The notes under the pieces: model-generated
What the model saw: the letters and a program-made list of their open reading frames with translations, nothing else
Databases searched by the model: none
What the model was told of the DNA's origin: nothing
Program-made: the position numbers and the translations under genes
Part shown: piece after piece, positions 17,456-25,814 of the stretch
Layout of the letters: each line of letters starts with the position of its first letter
Position numbering within the stretch: position 1 is the stretch's first letter
NCBI GenBank assembly: GCA_019239975.1
Contig: JAFAZE010000167.1
Span: forward strand, 1-64,000
Reading direction: 5' to 3'
Origin: Streptosporangiaceae bacterium
GTDB lineage: Bacteria; Actinomycetota; Actinomycetes; Streptosporangiales; Streptosporangiaceae
Length of the DNA: 64,000 bases

Positions 17456-18046
17456 TTGGCCGCAGACGACGAAGCCTCAGCTCGGTCGCTCACTGACCTG
17501 CTTGCCAGCTACCGTCCGGAGGGCGATGCCGAGAAGGCCGACGTGGAGAAAGTGCGCGCGCTGGCGGCCGCCGCGGCCGACCCGTGGCTGCGCTCGCTGC
17601 CGCTGCACGTCACCGCGTCCGCGCTGATCGTGCATCCGGAAAGCGGCCGGGTGCTGCTGCGCTGGCACCAGCGGCAGCAGGCATGGCTGCAGGCCGGAGG
17701 GCACGGCGACCCAGGCGAGAGCGACCCGTTCGCGATCGCGCTGCGTGAGGCGAGGGAAGAAACCGGCCTTCACGACCTGAAGCCGTGGCCTGACGACGCG
17801 CTCAGGCACGTGGTGATCGTCGACGTGCCCCCGGGCAAGGGAGAGCCCGCGCACCAGCACGCCGACGTGCGTTTCTTCATGGCTACCGAGGACCCGGACG
17901 CGGCGCGGGCGGAGAACGAGAACGCCCCGCTGCGCTGGCTGTCCATAACCGGGGCATGCGAGCTCACCGCGACGGACAACCTCAAGGAGACCCTGGCCCG
18001 GCTGCGGCGGGTGATGGGGGAGCGAGGTGATGGGGGAGCGAGCTGA
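17456..18046 (+). CDS. NUDIX hydrolase
   Basis: A 196-residue Nudix-fold pyrophosphohydrolase. The box is visible at about residue 82: GHGDPGES followed by REAREETGL, with one extra residue between the first Glu and the Arg compared with the standard pattern, as in many actinobacterial members. The preceding strand SALIVHPESGRVLLRWH and the following HVVIVDVPPG and HQHADVRFFMAT fit the fold. The N-terminal 45 residues are helical and outside the core. The start is TTG 17456 with GGAG about ten bases upstream. The substrate cannot be inferred. Confidence 0.9.
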   Translation: MAADDEASARSLTDLLASYRPEGDAEKADVEKVRALAAAAADPWLRSLPLHVTASALIVHPESGRVLLRWHQRQQAWLQAGGHGDPGESDPFAIALREAREETGLHDLKPWPDDALRHVVIVDVPPGKGEPAHQHADVRFFMATEDPDAARAENENAPLRWLSITGACELTATDNLKETLARLRRVMGERGDGGAS

Positions 18047-18095
18047 CCCCAGCGTGGCGCGCAGGTTATGCGGCCCGGTTCAGTAGGCTCGCAGC

Positions 18096-18209
18096 ATGAC
18101 CGAGGCATTCGATCTGCCCGAGCTCAAGCAGCTGGCTCATCTGCCCCACATCACCCTCGACGTTTACCAGGCGCTGCCTGAAGACATCGGACGCTTCCGT
18201 GACCGATGA
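18096..18209 (+). pseudogene. Truncated Uma2-like N-terminal remnant
   Basis: An ATG-initiated frame of 37 codons reads MTEAFDLPELKQLAHLPHIT then LDVYQALPEDIGRFRDR and stops. The LPHITLDVYQALPEDI stretch resembles the N-terminus of actinobacterial Uma2-family (PD-(D/E)XK-like, formerly DUF820) proteins, where the EVVDG strand would normally follow. Here the frame ends as the next gene begins (GTG 18199 overlaps it). It is most likely the 5' end of a deleted Uma2 gene. It could instead be a short leader peptide coupled to the downstream gene. Confidence 0.45.
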
Positions 18210-18807
18210 GCTGCTGGCGCATCGCCTGGCTATCAGGGATGTGGTCGAGACATGGGCGATCGCCAGGGACTCGGGGGACTGGGACGCGTTCGGCGCCCAG
18301 TGGCACGACGACGGCTACATGATGGCGACCTGGTTCCAGGGGCCCAAGGATGACTTCATCCGCGTCAGCCAGGAGGGCTGGGCGAAGGGGGTCAGCATCC
18401 TGCACTTCACCGGCGGCTGCAAGATCAGTATCGCCGGGGCCCGCGCCATCGCGCAGACGAGGATGACGATCATGCAGCGCGGCGAGGTGCATGGCATCGC
18501 GTGCGATGTGACGTGCACCGGCCGCTTCTATGATTTTTTTGAGCTACGGAACGGAAGGTGGGGAATCGTTCTGCGGCAGCCGATCTACGAGAAGGACCGG
18601 CTGGACCCCGTGGATCCGGGCGCCACGGTACGGCTTGACCCCGGCCTGCTGGCGAAGTTCCCCGAGGGCTACCGCCATCTGGCGTACCTGCAGGTTCAGC
18701 TCGGCTACCCGGTCAAGCCCGACATGCCCGGGCTGCGCGGGCCGGGGGTGGAGCGCCTGTATGAGCGAGGCGAGGCCTGGATAGCGGGCCAGCCGGTGGC
18801 GCCGTAG
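18199..18807 (+). CDS. Nuclear transport factor 2-like (SnoaL-type) protein
   Basis: A 202-residue protein with a SnoaL-like cone fold: helix LLAHRLAIRDVVETWAIARD, then DWDAFGAQWHDDGYM, HFTGGCKISIAGARAIAQTR and YDFFELRNGRWGIVLRQPIY. Such domains serve as small-molecule isomerases, hydratases or binding proteins; no specific substrate is evident. The C-terminal 65 residues (GATVRLDPGLLAKFPEGYRH onward) are typical of a subfamily with an added proline-rich lid. The GTG start at 18199 overlaps the short Uma2-like remnant. It converges on the HxlR gene with a 12-base gap. Confidence 0.82.
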   Translation: MTDELLAHRLAIRDVVETWAIARDSGDWDAFGAQWHDDGYMMATWFQGPKDDFIRVSQEGWAKGVSILHFTGGCKISIAGARAIAQTRMTIMQRGEVHGIACDVTCTGRFYDFFELRNGRWGIVLRQPIYEKDRLDPVDPGATVRLDPGLLAKFPEGYRHLAYLQVQLGYPVKPDMPGLRGPGVERLYERGEAWIAGQPVAP

Positions 18808-18819
18808 CCCGAGGGTGGC

Positions 18820-19359
18820 CTATTCCGCGTGTTCGGCACAGGGCGGGGGGCAGGCGCGGGCGTCGTAGGCGCCCTGGGCGGCCTCGATCTCGTCCGCGTG
18901 GGTGTCCGCCCACGCCACGAGCTGCCCGATCGTGTCCAGCAGTGTTCTGCCGAGCGGGGTGAGCTCGTAGTCGACCCGAGGCGGGACGACGGCGTGCACC
19001 GTCCGCGTCACGATGCCGTCCCGCTCCAGGCCGCGCAGGGTCACGGTGAGCATCCGCGAGGCGATACCGTCGATGGAACGGTGCAGCTCGGTGAACCTCC
19101 GGGGTCCGTCGGCAAGGTTGGCGACCACGTAGATCGCCCACTTGTCGCCGATCCGGTGCAGGATCGCGCGCGCCCGGCACGCGGGTGACATCCCCTCGGG
19201 CGGCTCGGGCCCCACGGCCGGATCCGCCACTCCCGTGATCCCCGTACAGGGCGTCATCCCCGTGGTCATAACCATCCCCTCGGCATGCGGCGCCGGCCCG
19301 GCTTCCGCCGCCGGTCCCATCACGTGCCCGTTATGCCCGGGCTCGCCCCCTGCTGCCAT
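18820..19359 (-). CDS. HxlR-family winged-helix transcriptional regulator
   Basis: MarR/HxlR-like repressor. The DNA-binding core is clear: CRARAILHRIGDKWAIYVVA, LADGPRRFTELHRSIDGIAS, RMLTVTLRGLERDGIVTRTV, VPPRVDYELTPLGRTLLD. A conserved Cys (SPACRA) precedes the first helix, as in redox-sensing members of the family. The tail carries CPPPCAEHAE. The N-terminus is uncertain: the frame is open to 19434, but that would place the start on the operator-like repeat, so I use ATG 19359; later Met codons also give a normal HxlR length. It is divergent from the YceI gene, the probable target. Confidence 0.88.
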   Translation of the reverse strand: MAAGGEPGHNGHVMGPAAEAGPAPHAEGMVMTTGMTPCTGITGVADPAVGPEPPEGMSPACRARAILHRIGDKWAIYVVANLADGPRRFTELHRSIDGIASRMLTVTLRGLERDGIVTRTVHAVVPPRVDYELTPLGRTLLDTIGQLVAWADTHADEIEAAQGAYDARACPPPCAEHAE

Positions 19360-19423
19360 CACGTCATCCAGGTTACGCCTCGCCGTGCCGCCCGACTGTC
19401 CTTGACGGTTCAAGCATACATCG

Positions 19424-19461
19424 GTTACTATCAAGGCGTCCAGTTACGATTAGGAAGTAAC
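19424..19461. promoter_or_regulatory. Candidate HxlR operator between hxlR-like and yceI-like genes
   Basis: GTTACT (19424-19429) and AGTAAC (19456-19461) form a perfect 6-base inverted repeat, with a third half-site GTTAC at 19443-19447. They lie in an AT-rich pocket in the divergent region, about 50 bases before the YceI start. TACT/AGTA half-sites are known for HxlR-type regulators; assignment here is inference. Confidence 0.5.
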
Positions 19462-19512
19462 AGACATGATCGTACTGGCATCGGTCCAGGAACTTTAGTC
19501 TTTGGAGGCGCG

Positions 19513-20079
19513 ATGACCACGGCAGCCGTGGAGATTCCCGGCTATGTCGCCGGGACCTGGGCGATCGACCCCGTTCACTCGGAGGTGTCGTTCGTCGTCA
19601 GGCACATGATGGTGAGCAAGGTCCGCGGCCGGTTCGACAAGTTCGAGGGCACGATCGTGACCGCGCCGGACCCGCTTCAGTCAAGCGTCACGGCGAGCAT
19701 CGATCTCTCCTCCGTCAACACCGGCACCCAGCAGCGGGACGACCACATCCGCAGCGCGGACTTCTTCGAGGTCGAGAAGCACCCGACGATGACCTTCCGG
19801 TCCACGGGCATTCGCCAGGAGGAAGAGGGCTTCCTGCTCGACGGCGAACTCGCCATCCGCGGCGTGACCCGCCCGGTCACGCTTCAGCTGGAGATCAACG
19901 GCTTCGGCCCGGACGCCTACGGCGGGACGCGGGTCGGCTTCTCCGCCATCGGGCAGATCAACCGGATGGACTTTGGCGTGAACTTCAACGGGCCGATTCC
20001 GGGCGTGCCCGGCGGCGTGGCCGTCAGTGACAAGGTAACCATCAACCTCGAGATCGAGGGCGTCCTCCAGCAGGGCTGA
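19513..20079 (+). CDS. YceI family protein
   Basis: A 188-residue lipocalin-like YceI barrel that in the family binds polyisoprenoid lipids. The pattern starts at GTWAIDPVHSEVSFVVRHMM, continues KVRGRFDKFEGTI, then IDLSSVNTGTQQRDDHIRSA, DFFEVEKHPTMTFRS, LAIRGVTRPVTLQLEI and ends KVTINLEIEGV. No signal peptide is present, so this is the cytoplasmic form common in Actinobacteria. ATG at 19513 has GGAGG seven bases upstream; the same frame is open further upstream but that is not coding. It is probably controlled by the divergent HxlR protein. Confidence 0.94.
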   Translation: MTTAAVEIPGYVAGTWAIDPVHSEVSFVVRHMMVSKVRGRFDKFEGTIVTAPDPLQSSVTASIDLSSVNTGTQQRDDHIRSADFFEVEKHPTMTFRSTGIRQEEEGFLLDGELAIRGVTRPVTLQLEINGFGPDAYGGTRVGFSAIGQINRMDFGVNFNGPIPGVPGGVAVSDKVTINLEIEGVLQQG

Positions 20080-20128
20080 GTGCCCACCCTGCTTCCCCAA
20101 AGCTCTGCTTCCCAAAAGGACGGTCGCC

Positions 20129-20166
20129 CGAGGGCGGCGCGGCCCGCCCGGGCCGCGCCGCCCTCG
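20129..20166. terminator. Bidirectional hairpin terminator
   Basis: A perfect 17-base stem (20129-20145 with 20150-20166) with loop GCCC sits between the convergent YceI gene and the small hypothetical gene. It is very GC-rich and lacks a T-run, as is usual for actinobacterial terminators. Confidence 0.75.
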
Positions 20167-20168
20167 CG

Positions 20169-20495
20169 TTACGGCTGCTTCTCGCCGGAGTCCTGGCTCT
20201 CCCGCTTGTGCCGGTGCCCGGCCGGCGCGTCCGGGTGCCTGGTCAGGTAGTCGATGTACAGCGGGCGCAGCGCGTCCGCTTCCGGGCCCTCACCCGAGCC
20301 GAGCGCGTCCGAGATGATCGCCGACATCTTGGTCAGGTCGGCGCCGGCCTCGGCGGGGTTTCCCTGCAGAGCCTCGGCCGCCGGGATGGCGCGCAGCAAC
20401 TGCCACAGGAACTCAGCGTCCAGGTGGTGCAGCGCCCGGCGCATGGCCAGATCGTGCAGCTCATGAGAGGAGAGCGACTCAAGGTCCGTGTTCAC
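20169..20495 (-). CDS. Conserved small hypothetical protein
   Basis: A 108-residue acidic, helical protein starting MNTDLESLSSHELHDLAMRR with HHLDAEFLWQLLRAIPAAEA and LRPLYIDYLTRHPDAPAGH. The layout resembles small conserved actinobacterial proteins of unknown function; I know no activity for it. No membrane segment or catalytic motif is visible. It lies 17 bases downstream of the methyltransferase on the same strand, probably co-transcribed, and ends at the shared terminator. Confidence 0.75.
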   Translation of the reverse strand: MNTDLESLSSHELHDLAMRRALHHLDAEFLWQLLRAIPAAEALQGNPAEAGADLTKMSAIISDALGSGEGPEADALRPLYIDYLTRHPDAPAGHRHKRESQDSGEKQP

Positions 20496-20512
20496 GGCTG
20501 GACTCTACCGGG

Positions 20513-21289
20513 TCAGGCACGGATCGCGCGGATCACGACGGTGACCATCGGCAGCGTGAACTCGCCGGCGCGGGTTTCCGGCCGCTCGTCAAGGTAGGAC
20601 CTGATCTGGGCGAGCAGCCGCTCCCGTTCGCCAAGCTCCATCACGAGCAGCCGTGAATGGGTGGCGACCGTCGCGACGAGCGAGTCGGCGGTGCGCCGCT
20701 GGCCGTGCTCGAATTCGGCGCGCTCGGCGCGGCCGAACTGGGGTGACTCCATCTCCGTGAGGCGCGCGCCGGCGGTCGCGGCGCGCCAGGAGCTGAGCGT
20801 GGTGCTCGCCGCTCCCTCGCTGACCCGGTCGAGCCCCGCCACCCAGGGCACCCGGTCGTCGTCGCTGTTCCACAGCCCGGCGAGCACGCCGCCGGGGACC
20901 AGGACACGGGCGATCTCCGGCAGCGCCGTGTCCATGTCGAACCAGTGCATGGCCTGGGCGCACAGGACCGCGTCCACCGAGGCGTCCGCCAGCGGGATGG
21001 CCTCGGCGCTGCCGGGCATCGCGCGGACGGCGGGAACGACGCGCCGCAGTTCCGCGAACATCGCGGGATCGGGCTCCACCGCGGTCACGTCCGCGCCGAA
21101 GGCGGCCAGCATCGCGGTGAGCTTCCCGGTTCCCGCGCCGAGGTCCAGCACGCGGGGGTGCGGCCCGGCCGGGGCGAGCGCCCACCGGACCGCGGCCTCC
21201 GCGTAATCCGGCCGGTGCTCGGCGTAGGCCGCGGCCACCGCGCCGAACGATGTGCCGTGCTGCACCCTTTCGTTTGCTTCCACGGTCAT
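20513..21289 (-). CDS. Class I SAM-dependent methyltransferase
   Basis: A Rossmann-fold methyltransferase of the UbiE/Methyltransf_11 type, about 258 residues. Motif I is VLDLGAGTGKLTAML, the acidic strand-2 end is VTAVEPDPAMFAEL, then AEAIPLADASVDAVLCAQAM, HWFDMDTALPEIARVL and VPGGVLAGLWNSDDD. The substrate is unknown. I take ATG 21289 (MTVEANERVQHGTSFGAVA), since family members begin close to F-x-x-x-A-x-x-Y; a start at 21325 would add 12 residues. Confidence 0.9.
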   Translation of the reverse strand: MTVEANERVQHGTSFGAVAAAYAEHRPDYAEAAVRWALAPAGPHPRVLDLGAGTGKLTAMLAAFGADVTAVEPDPAMFAELRRVVPAVRAMPGSAEAIPLADASVDAVLCAQAMHWFDMDTALPEIARVLVPGGVLAGLWNSDDDRVPWVAGLDRVSEGAASTTLSSWRAATAGARLTEMESPQFGRAERAEFEHGQRRTADSLVATVATHSRLLVMELGERERLLAQIRSYLDERPETRAGEFTLPMVTVVIRAIRA

Positions 21290-21337
21290 CACCTTACTGA
21301 CGCCGTGTCTCCTGCCGGACCACAAAAGGGTGGCGGG

Positions 21338-21946
21338 TCAGTGCGCGTGGGCGATGCGGTGCGACGCGGCGTGGGCCGCTGAGCGCAGCCGGAAGGCGGA
21401 GGCGATTTCCATGACGCCCAGCACCACCAGCCAGATGCCGAGGAAGACCGCGAGGGTGAACAGCGATATGCCCGGATAGGCCAGGACGACGAGGCCGGCG
21501 ATGATGCTCAGCACGCCCATGGCGGCCGTCCAGCCACGGTTGGGCATCGCCGGCTCGAAGGCCGTGAAGAGCTCTATCGTGCCGTTGACGATCCAGTAGA
21601 TGCCCAGGAACACCGCGAGCAGCACCAGCGTCACATCGGCGTGCCGGACTGCCCAGAGCCCGATGATCAGGGACAGCACGCCGAGCAGCGCCAGCAGGAT
21701 CCTTGTCCCGACGCCCGCGCCGTGGATCATGAGGGCGGACACGAACCTGAAGATCCCGTAGACGATGAGCTGGATGCCGAACAGCACGGCGACGACGAGC
21801 AGCGTCACCGTGGGCCACACCGCCACCGCTATCCCCGCGATAAGCGTGAGGAGCCCGTACCCGAACACCCAGCCCCAGTGCTGCCCGAGCCGGGCCACCA
21901 CCGGATCGCCGGGGTACATTCCGCCGGAGTGCATTGGTTCGTTCAT
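21338..21946 (-). CDS. HdeD-family membrane protein
   Basis: A 202-residue integral membrane protein with six hydrophobic helices in three pairs, the DUF308/HdeD pattern: GYGLLTLIAGIAVAVWPTV, LLVVAVLFGIQLIVYGIFRF, ILLALLGVLSLIIGLWAV, LVLLAVFLGIYWIVNGTIEL, AMGVLSIIAGLVVLAYPGIS, LAVFLGIWLVVLGVMEIAS. E. coli HdeD is linked to acid resistance; in Actinobacteria the role is not established. The C-terminus is His/Ala-rich (HAASHRIAHAH). Confidence 0.92.
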   Translation of the reverse strand: MNEPMHSGGMYPGDPVVARLGQHWGWVFGYGLLTLIAGIAVAVWPTVTLLVVAVLFGIQLIVYGIFRFVSALMIHGAGVGTRILLALLGVLSLIIGLWAVRHADVTLVLLAVFLGIYWIVNGTIELFTAFEPAMPNRGWTAAMGVLSIIAGLVVLAYPGISLFTLAVFLGIWLVVLGVMEIASAFRLRSAAHAASHRIAHAH

Positions 21947-22015
21947 GGCGATTCCCTTGTCCAGTGCCGCGGCAGGCCCCCGCGAACAACTGGAGCGTTC
22001 CCGGCGCCGGATTTC

Positions 22016-23260
22016 CTAACCGTGCAAGCGCGCAGGGACAGGCACACCACGCGCATATGCGGTCATACCGGATAAAGGGGACAGCCACCGCCCGTTCCGC
22101 ATCACCCGGGGCTGCTCGCCGCCGGTGACCACGAGGTCGGCGGTCATGCCCGGCGCGATGGCGCCGCGCGCCCGCGGCGCCGCGCCGCCGGAGCCGGTGC
22201 CGGCACCGAGCACCCTCGCCGGGACGGCGCTCGCCGCCTGGATGGCCGCGGTCTCCGGGACGCCGGCCTGCCCGGCGCAGCGCGCGACGACCTCGAGGAG
22301 GCGGCTCGTCCCGCCGGCCAGCGCCGGCGGGCCGCCCTCGTCACCCGGCTCGAGGCGGGCCACGCCGCTGGCGACCCGCACCTGCTGTGGGCCGAGCTCG
22401 TAACAGCCGTCGGGCATCCCGGCCGCCGCCATCGCGTCGGTCACCAGAACCACGCGGCCCGGTGCCGCCGCCGCGAACACGAGCCGCGTGAAACCTTGAT
22501 CAACATGCACGCCGTCCGCGATCAGCTCAACGCTGGCCTCGCCGGCCGACGCGGCCACGAGCGCGGCCGCCACGGGGCCGCCCGATCGGTGATGGATCGG
22601 CGGCATGCCGTTGGCCAGGTGGGTGACCAGCGCGCCGTCGCCGAGGCCGGCCAGGGCGCCGCGCATCAGCTCGTAGTCGGCGTCCGTGTGCCCCAGGGCC
22701 ACGACCACCCCGGCGTCGCGGAGCACCCGGATCACGTCACCGGCGCCGGGCAGCTCCGGCGCGACCGTCATCACGCGCACCGCGCCGTCGCCCGCCGCGA
22801 GCAGGTCTTCGGTGAGGGCTGGGTCGGGATCGAGCAGGAACTCCAGGGCCTGGGCGCCGCGCCGCTTGCCGGACAGGAAGGGCCCCTCCAGATGAATGCC
22901 GAGGATGTGACCCTCGGCGGCCAGCGGCGCGAGCGAGCGGACCTGGGCGAGCATGTCGCGCGGCGCGGCGGTGACGATGCTCGCCACGACGCCGGTCGTG
23001 CCGGCCAGGGCGTGATGCCTGGCGGCCGCGAGGGCTTCCTCCGGGTCCGTGGTCGCGAAGCTGTGGCCGCCGCCGCCATGGCAGTGGATGTCGACCAGGC
23101 CGGGCAGGATCGTGCCGGCCGGCGGGGGAGCGGCGCCGCCTGCCATGCGTTCCCACTCGGCTGTGCTGCCGACATAGGTGATCACGCCCGCCTCGACCGT
23201 GACGATGCCGTCGTCGAAACCGGAGTCTGGGATCCTGCCGCGGATGTCCGTGACCGTCAC
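22016..23260 (-). CDS. nagA: N-acetylglucosamine-6-phosphate deacetylase
   Basis: A 414-residue amidohydrolase that removes acetate from GlcNAc-6-phosphate in amino-sugar and wall recycling. Landmarks: metal-binding DIHCHGGGGHSF, catalytic-site LEGPFLSGKRRGA, metal His in VALGHTDADYE, substrate loop THLANGMPPIHHR (usually THLFNAM), HVDQGFTRLVFAAA and catalytic Asp in LVTDAMAAAGMPDGCYELG. The C-terminal composite strand is present (GAIAPGMTADLVVTGG). Length and domain order are standard. No other amino-sugar gene is adjacent. Confidence 0.95.
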   Translation of the reverse strand: MTVTDIRGRIPDSGFDDGIVTVEAGVITYVGSTAEWERMAGGAAPPPAGTILPGLVDIHCHGGGGHSFATTDPEEALAAARHHALAGTTGVVASIVTAAPRDMLAQVRSLAPLAAEGHILGIHLEGPFLSGKRRGAQALEFLLDPDPALTEDLLAAGDGAVRVMTVAPELPGAGDVIRVLRDAGVVVALGHTDADYELMRGALAGLGDGALVTHLANGMPPIHHRSGGPVAAALVAASAGEASVELIADGVHVDQGFTRLVFAAAAPGRVVLVTDAMAAAGMPDGCYELGPQQVRVASGVARLEPGDEGGPPALAGGTSRLLEVVARCAGQAGVPETAAIQAASAVPARVLGAGTGSGGAAPRARGAIAPGMTADLVVTGGEQPRVMRNGRWLSPLSGMTAYARGVPVPARLHG

Positions 23261-23393
23261 CCGTCAAGGATGACGCATCCCGGGGGACGCCCGGTCCATA
23301 CCCCGCGTGGGACGCCGCCCCCAGCGCCCAGGCGGCGCGCCCGGGCCAGCGTGCCGGCCCGAGGCGGTAGCGTCTGGCGGGGAAGGAGCTTGG

Positions 23394-24186
23394 GTGCAGC
23401 CTGTCTACGCCAGCGCGCCGAACATCGCGCGCGCCTACGACCACATGCTGGGCGGGAAGGATCATTTCGCCGCCGACCGCGCGCTTGCCGGGCAGATTCT
23501 GCGGGCCTACCCGCTGACAGCAGAGCTGCTGAAGGAAAGCAGGGCGTTCCTCGCGGGCGCCGTCGGCTATGTCGCCCGCCGGGGCGTCAGCCAGTTCATC
23601 GAGTTGGGCTCCGGCCTTCCCACCCCGCCGAACGTGCACGAGACCGCCCGCGGCGCCGATGCTGGCGCCCGGGTGGTCTACGTCGACAACGACCCCGCGG
23701 TGATAGCGCACACCCGCGGGCTGCTCCGCGCAACCGGCGGCGTCCGTGTCATGCCGGGTGACCTGAGCGAGCCCGAGGCGCTGCTTGCGAGCCCGGAACT
23801 GGCCGCCGTGGTCGACCTCGGCGAACCGGCGTGCCTGATCCTGACCATGGTGCTGCACTTCCTGGAGCCCGGGACCGCCCGCGCGGTCGCCGGCGTGCTC
23901 ACCCGCCGCCTCGCGCCCGGCAGCTATGTCATCGTGTCCGGCGCGGTGCCGGCCGCCGCGGCCCCGGCCAGCCGGGACACGGCGGCACGTGGCGCGGCGC
24001 GGAGTGCCATCCACGGGCGCGAGCACACCCCGGCGGAGATCGCGTCGTTCCTCGGCGGTCTGGACCTGGTGGAGCCGGGACTGGTGGACGCCCGCGCGTG
24101 GCCCGCGGGGGCGCCCGCCCAGCCGTTGCCGGAGCGCGCCGCCTACGTGCTGTGCGGCGTCGGGTACAAGACCCCCGTGCCGTTAG
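23394..24186 (+). CDS. S-adenosyl methyltransferase (Methyltransf_19 type), 3' end probably frameshifted
   Basis: Family signatures are strong: [20 protein letters not shown], the cofactor segment [47 protein letters not shown], and the end [13 protein letters not shown]. The start is GTG 23394 with GGAAGGAG six bases upstream. The family normally stops about here (roughly 262 residues). In this sequence the frame runs on to 24836, antisense across two clear minus-strand genes, while a TAG at 24184-24186 lies one frame away. A single-base indel in the C-rich run just before it would explain this, so I end the gene at that TAG. A genuine long C-terminal extension is possible but unlikely. Confidence 0.8.
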
Positions 24187-24632
24187 CTCCCGCTGACCCG
24201 CTCGAGGACGAACACCGGGATCTGGCGCGTGGTCTTCTGCTGGTACTCCGCGTACGGCGGATACGCGGCGACCGCCCGCTCCCACCATTGCGAGCGCTCG
24301 TCGCCGGTCACCTCGCGCGCGATCATCTCCCACCTCTCCGGGCCATCCTGGAGCTCGACCCGCGGGTTCGCGCGGAAGTTGTAGTACCAGAGGGGATGCG
24401 TCGGCGCGCCGCCCTGCGACGCCACGGCCGCATAGCGCCCATCGTGCTCCACCCGCATCACAGGCGTCTTGCGCACCTTGCCGCTGCGCGCGCCGCGATT
24501 CGTGATGATCACCACCGGCAGGCCGGTATCGCGCAACGTCGTAGCCCGCGTCCCGCCCGAGCTCTCGTACTCCCTGACCTGGTCGCGAACCCACGCCTGC
24601 GGGCTCGGCTCGTACTCACCGTCAACAGCCAT
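24183..24632 (-). CDS. Nitroreductase-family deazaflavin-dependent oxidoreductase
   Basis: A split-barrel F420-dependent reductase of the Ddn type, about 149 residues from ATG 24632. Visible motifs: [78 protein letters not shown] and [20 protein letters not shown]. The GARSGK-x-RKTP loop and W-Y-x-N-x-x-A-N-P are the usual cofactor-binding region. A longer start at 24668 would add 12 residues, but homologues begin at the GEYEPSP block. It converges with the methyltransferase and follows the endonuclease gene on the same strand. Confidence 0.93.
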   Translation of the reverse strand: MAVDGEYEPSPQAWVRDQVREYESSGGTRATTLRDTGLPVVIITNRGARSGKVRKTPVMRVEHDGRYAAVASQGGAPTHPLWYYNFRANPRVELQDGPERWEMIAREVTGDERSQWWERAVAAYPPYAEYQQKTTRQIPVFVLERVSGS

Positions 24633-24664
24633 ACCGGTAGTCAACACCAGCGCGCCGCGCGGCG

Positions 24665-25459
24665 TCACGCCGCACGCGACCGCGGCGACATGAGCCCGCT
24701 CGCGTTGCCCACGATGTACTTCGTGTACGGCCGCAGGAGAATCTGCACCCGTCCGGCGATGACCCGGCTCGGAATGAGGTACATGGTGAGATCGCCGTCC
24801 ACGACGAAAAACCAGTCGATCACTTCCGGGTCATAGGGCAGAAGCCGCGCTTTGTTCCCGGCCGAATACGGCCGCCTGCCCACCTGCGCTAGCCAGCCGT
24901 CCTTGCTGTTGAAGGTGGTCGTCTTGACCTGAACGCGCTTGATCCCATCCGTCGCTGCTACCAGCAGATCGTAAATCGCCGGCTCAACGGGAAGCGCTAC
25001 GTTGCACCCGCATAGGACGAACCATGCTGCGGCCAGCGAGGTCCCGGCATCACGCAGGTGCGCGAGATCCGGCTTGATGCTCGCGGAACCGGCGGAATCG
25101 GTAACGCTGTGCTCAAGATGCCTCAGGTTGAGGCCGAGCCGTATGGCGTGGGCCTTGACGCGCGTGCGCCCTTCGCCGTTGCCCGTCTCGAGACCCAGCG
25201 CCGTGAGCACTTCGTCCCAGGATTGTGCCTCGATAACAGCGTGCCTGAGCTGCGCATCTGACCATGTTCGATTTCCTCTGAAATGAGATGTGTCGAGCGC
25301 GAGCCGGTTAGCGTGCCGCTTGACTATGCGAACCGCCCCGGCGCACGTTGCTCTCAGGCCAAGGTGACGCATGACACTGCGCCAAGAGGCACAGGCCGCG
25401 ACCGCACTAGTAAGTTGCTCGTCGGACCATGTTCGCCCATTCGGCGCTTTCTCGGTCAT
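24665..25459 (-). CDS. PD-(D/E)XK homing-type endonuclease (group I intron-associated family) with duplicated HTH
   Basis: A 264-residue protein in two parts. The N-terminus holds two copies of one DNA-binding module: [20 protein letters not shown] with [12 protein letters not shown], and [20 protein letters not shown] with [12 protein letters not shown]. The C-terminal half (about residues 130-250) resembles group I intron-encoded PD-(D/E)XK nucleases: a Glu-containing strand, [20 protein letters not shown] (D-x(n)-QVK catalytic core), then [20 protein letters not shown]. It is free-standing with no intron in sight, 52 bases from the tRNA-Pro gene on the same strand. It may be a solo homing endonuclease or a domesticated nuclease. 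GC is a little lower than its neighbours. Confidence 0.75.
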   Translation of the reverse strand: MTEKAPNGRTWSDEQLTSAVAACASWRSVMRHLGLRATCAGAVRIVKRHANRLALDTSHFRGNRTWSDAQLRHAVIEAQSWDEVLTALGLETGNGEGRTRVKAHAIRLGLNLRHLEHSVTDSAGSASIKPDLAHLRDAGTSLAAAWFVLCGCNVALPVEPAIYDLLVAATDGIKRVQVKTTTFNSKDGWLAQVGRRPYSAGNKARLLPYDPEVIDWFFVVDGDLTMYLIPSRVIAGRVQILLRPYTKYIVGNASGLMSPRSRAA

Positions 25460-25511
25460 ACCGGTACCATAACCCGGGGTACCGACATTCCATCAATATT
25501 CGAGTTTCCGT

Positions 25512-25585
25512 CGGGACGCCGGGATTTGAACCCGGGCTCTCTGGTCCCCCAGACCAGCGCCTTAACCAAGCTGGGCCACGTCCCG
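25512..25585 (-). tRNA. tRNA-Pro (GGG anticodon)
   Basis: Read on the minus strand the 74-base sequence folds as a full cloverleaf: acceptor CGGGACG/CGTCCCG, D arm with GGTTAAG, anticodon stem CTGGT/ACCAG with loop CTGGGGG (anticodon GGG), and T arm CCGGG-TTCAAAT-CCCGG. CCA is not encoded. No intron interrupts it. Confidence 0.95.
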
Positions 25586-25814
25586 CTGCGCCTGGGGCCG
25601 GTGGACCCGTGGCGCGTGCCCGCCGTCTCCGGCTGGCTCCCATACCTTAGCGCAACCGCGGCGGTGACCGGAAACGGCATGGCCGCACCCAACCGCAACC
25701 GGGGATGCGCCGGCGCGCCGGGCCGGGAGCCGCCGGCCGCGCGGCTAGGATCAGGCCCGTAACCCCAGGCCGCTACCCGGCGCGCTCGCCACGCGTTCAC
25801 GTGGGGGAGGATGG

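Noticed and set aside
17221-17496. 91-residue open frame after the immunity gene
   Set aside because: No family resemblance and it overlaps the Nudix start; not supported as a gene.
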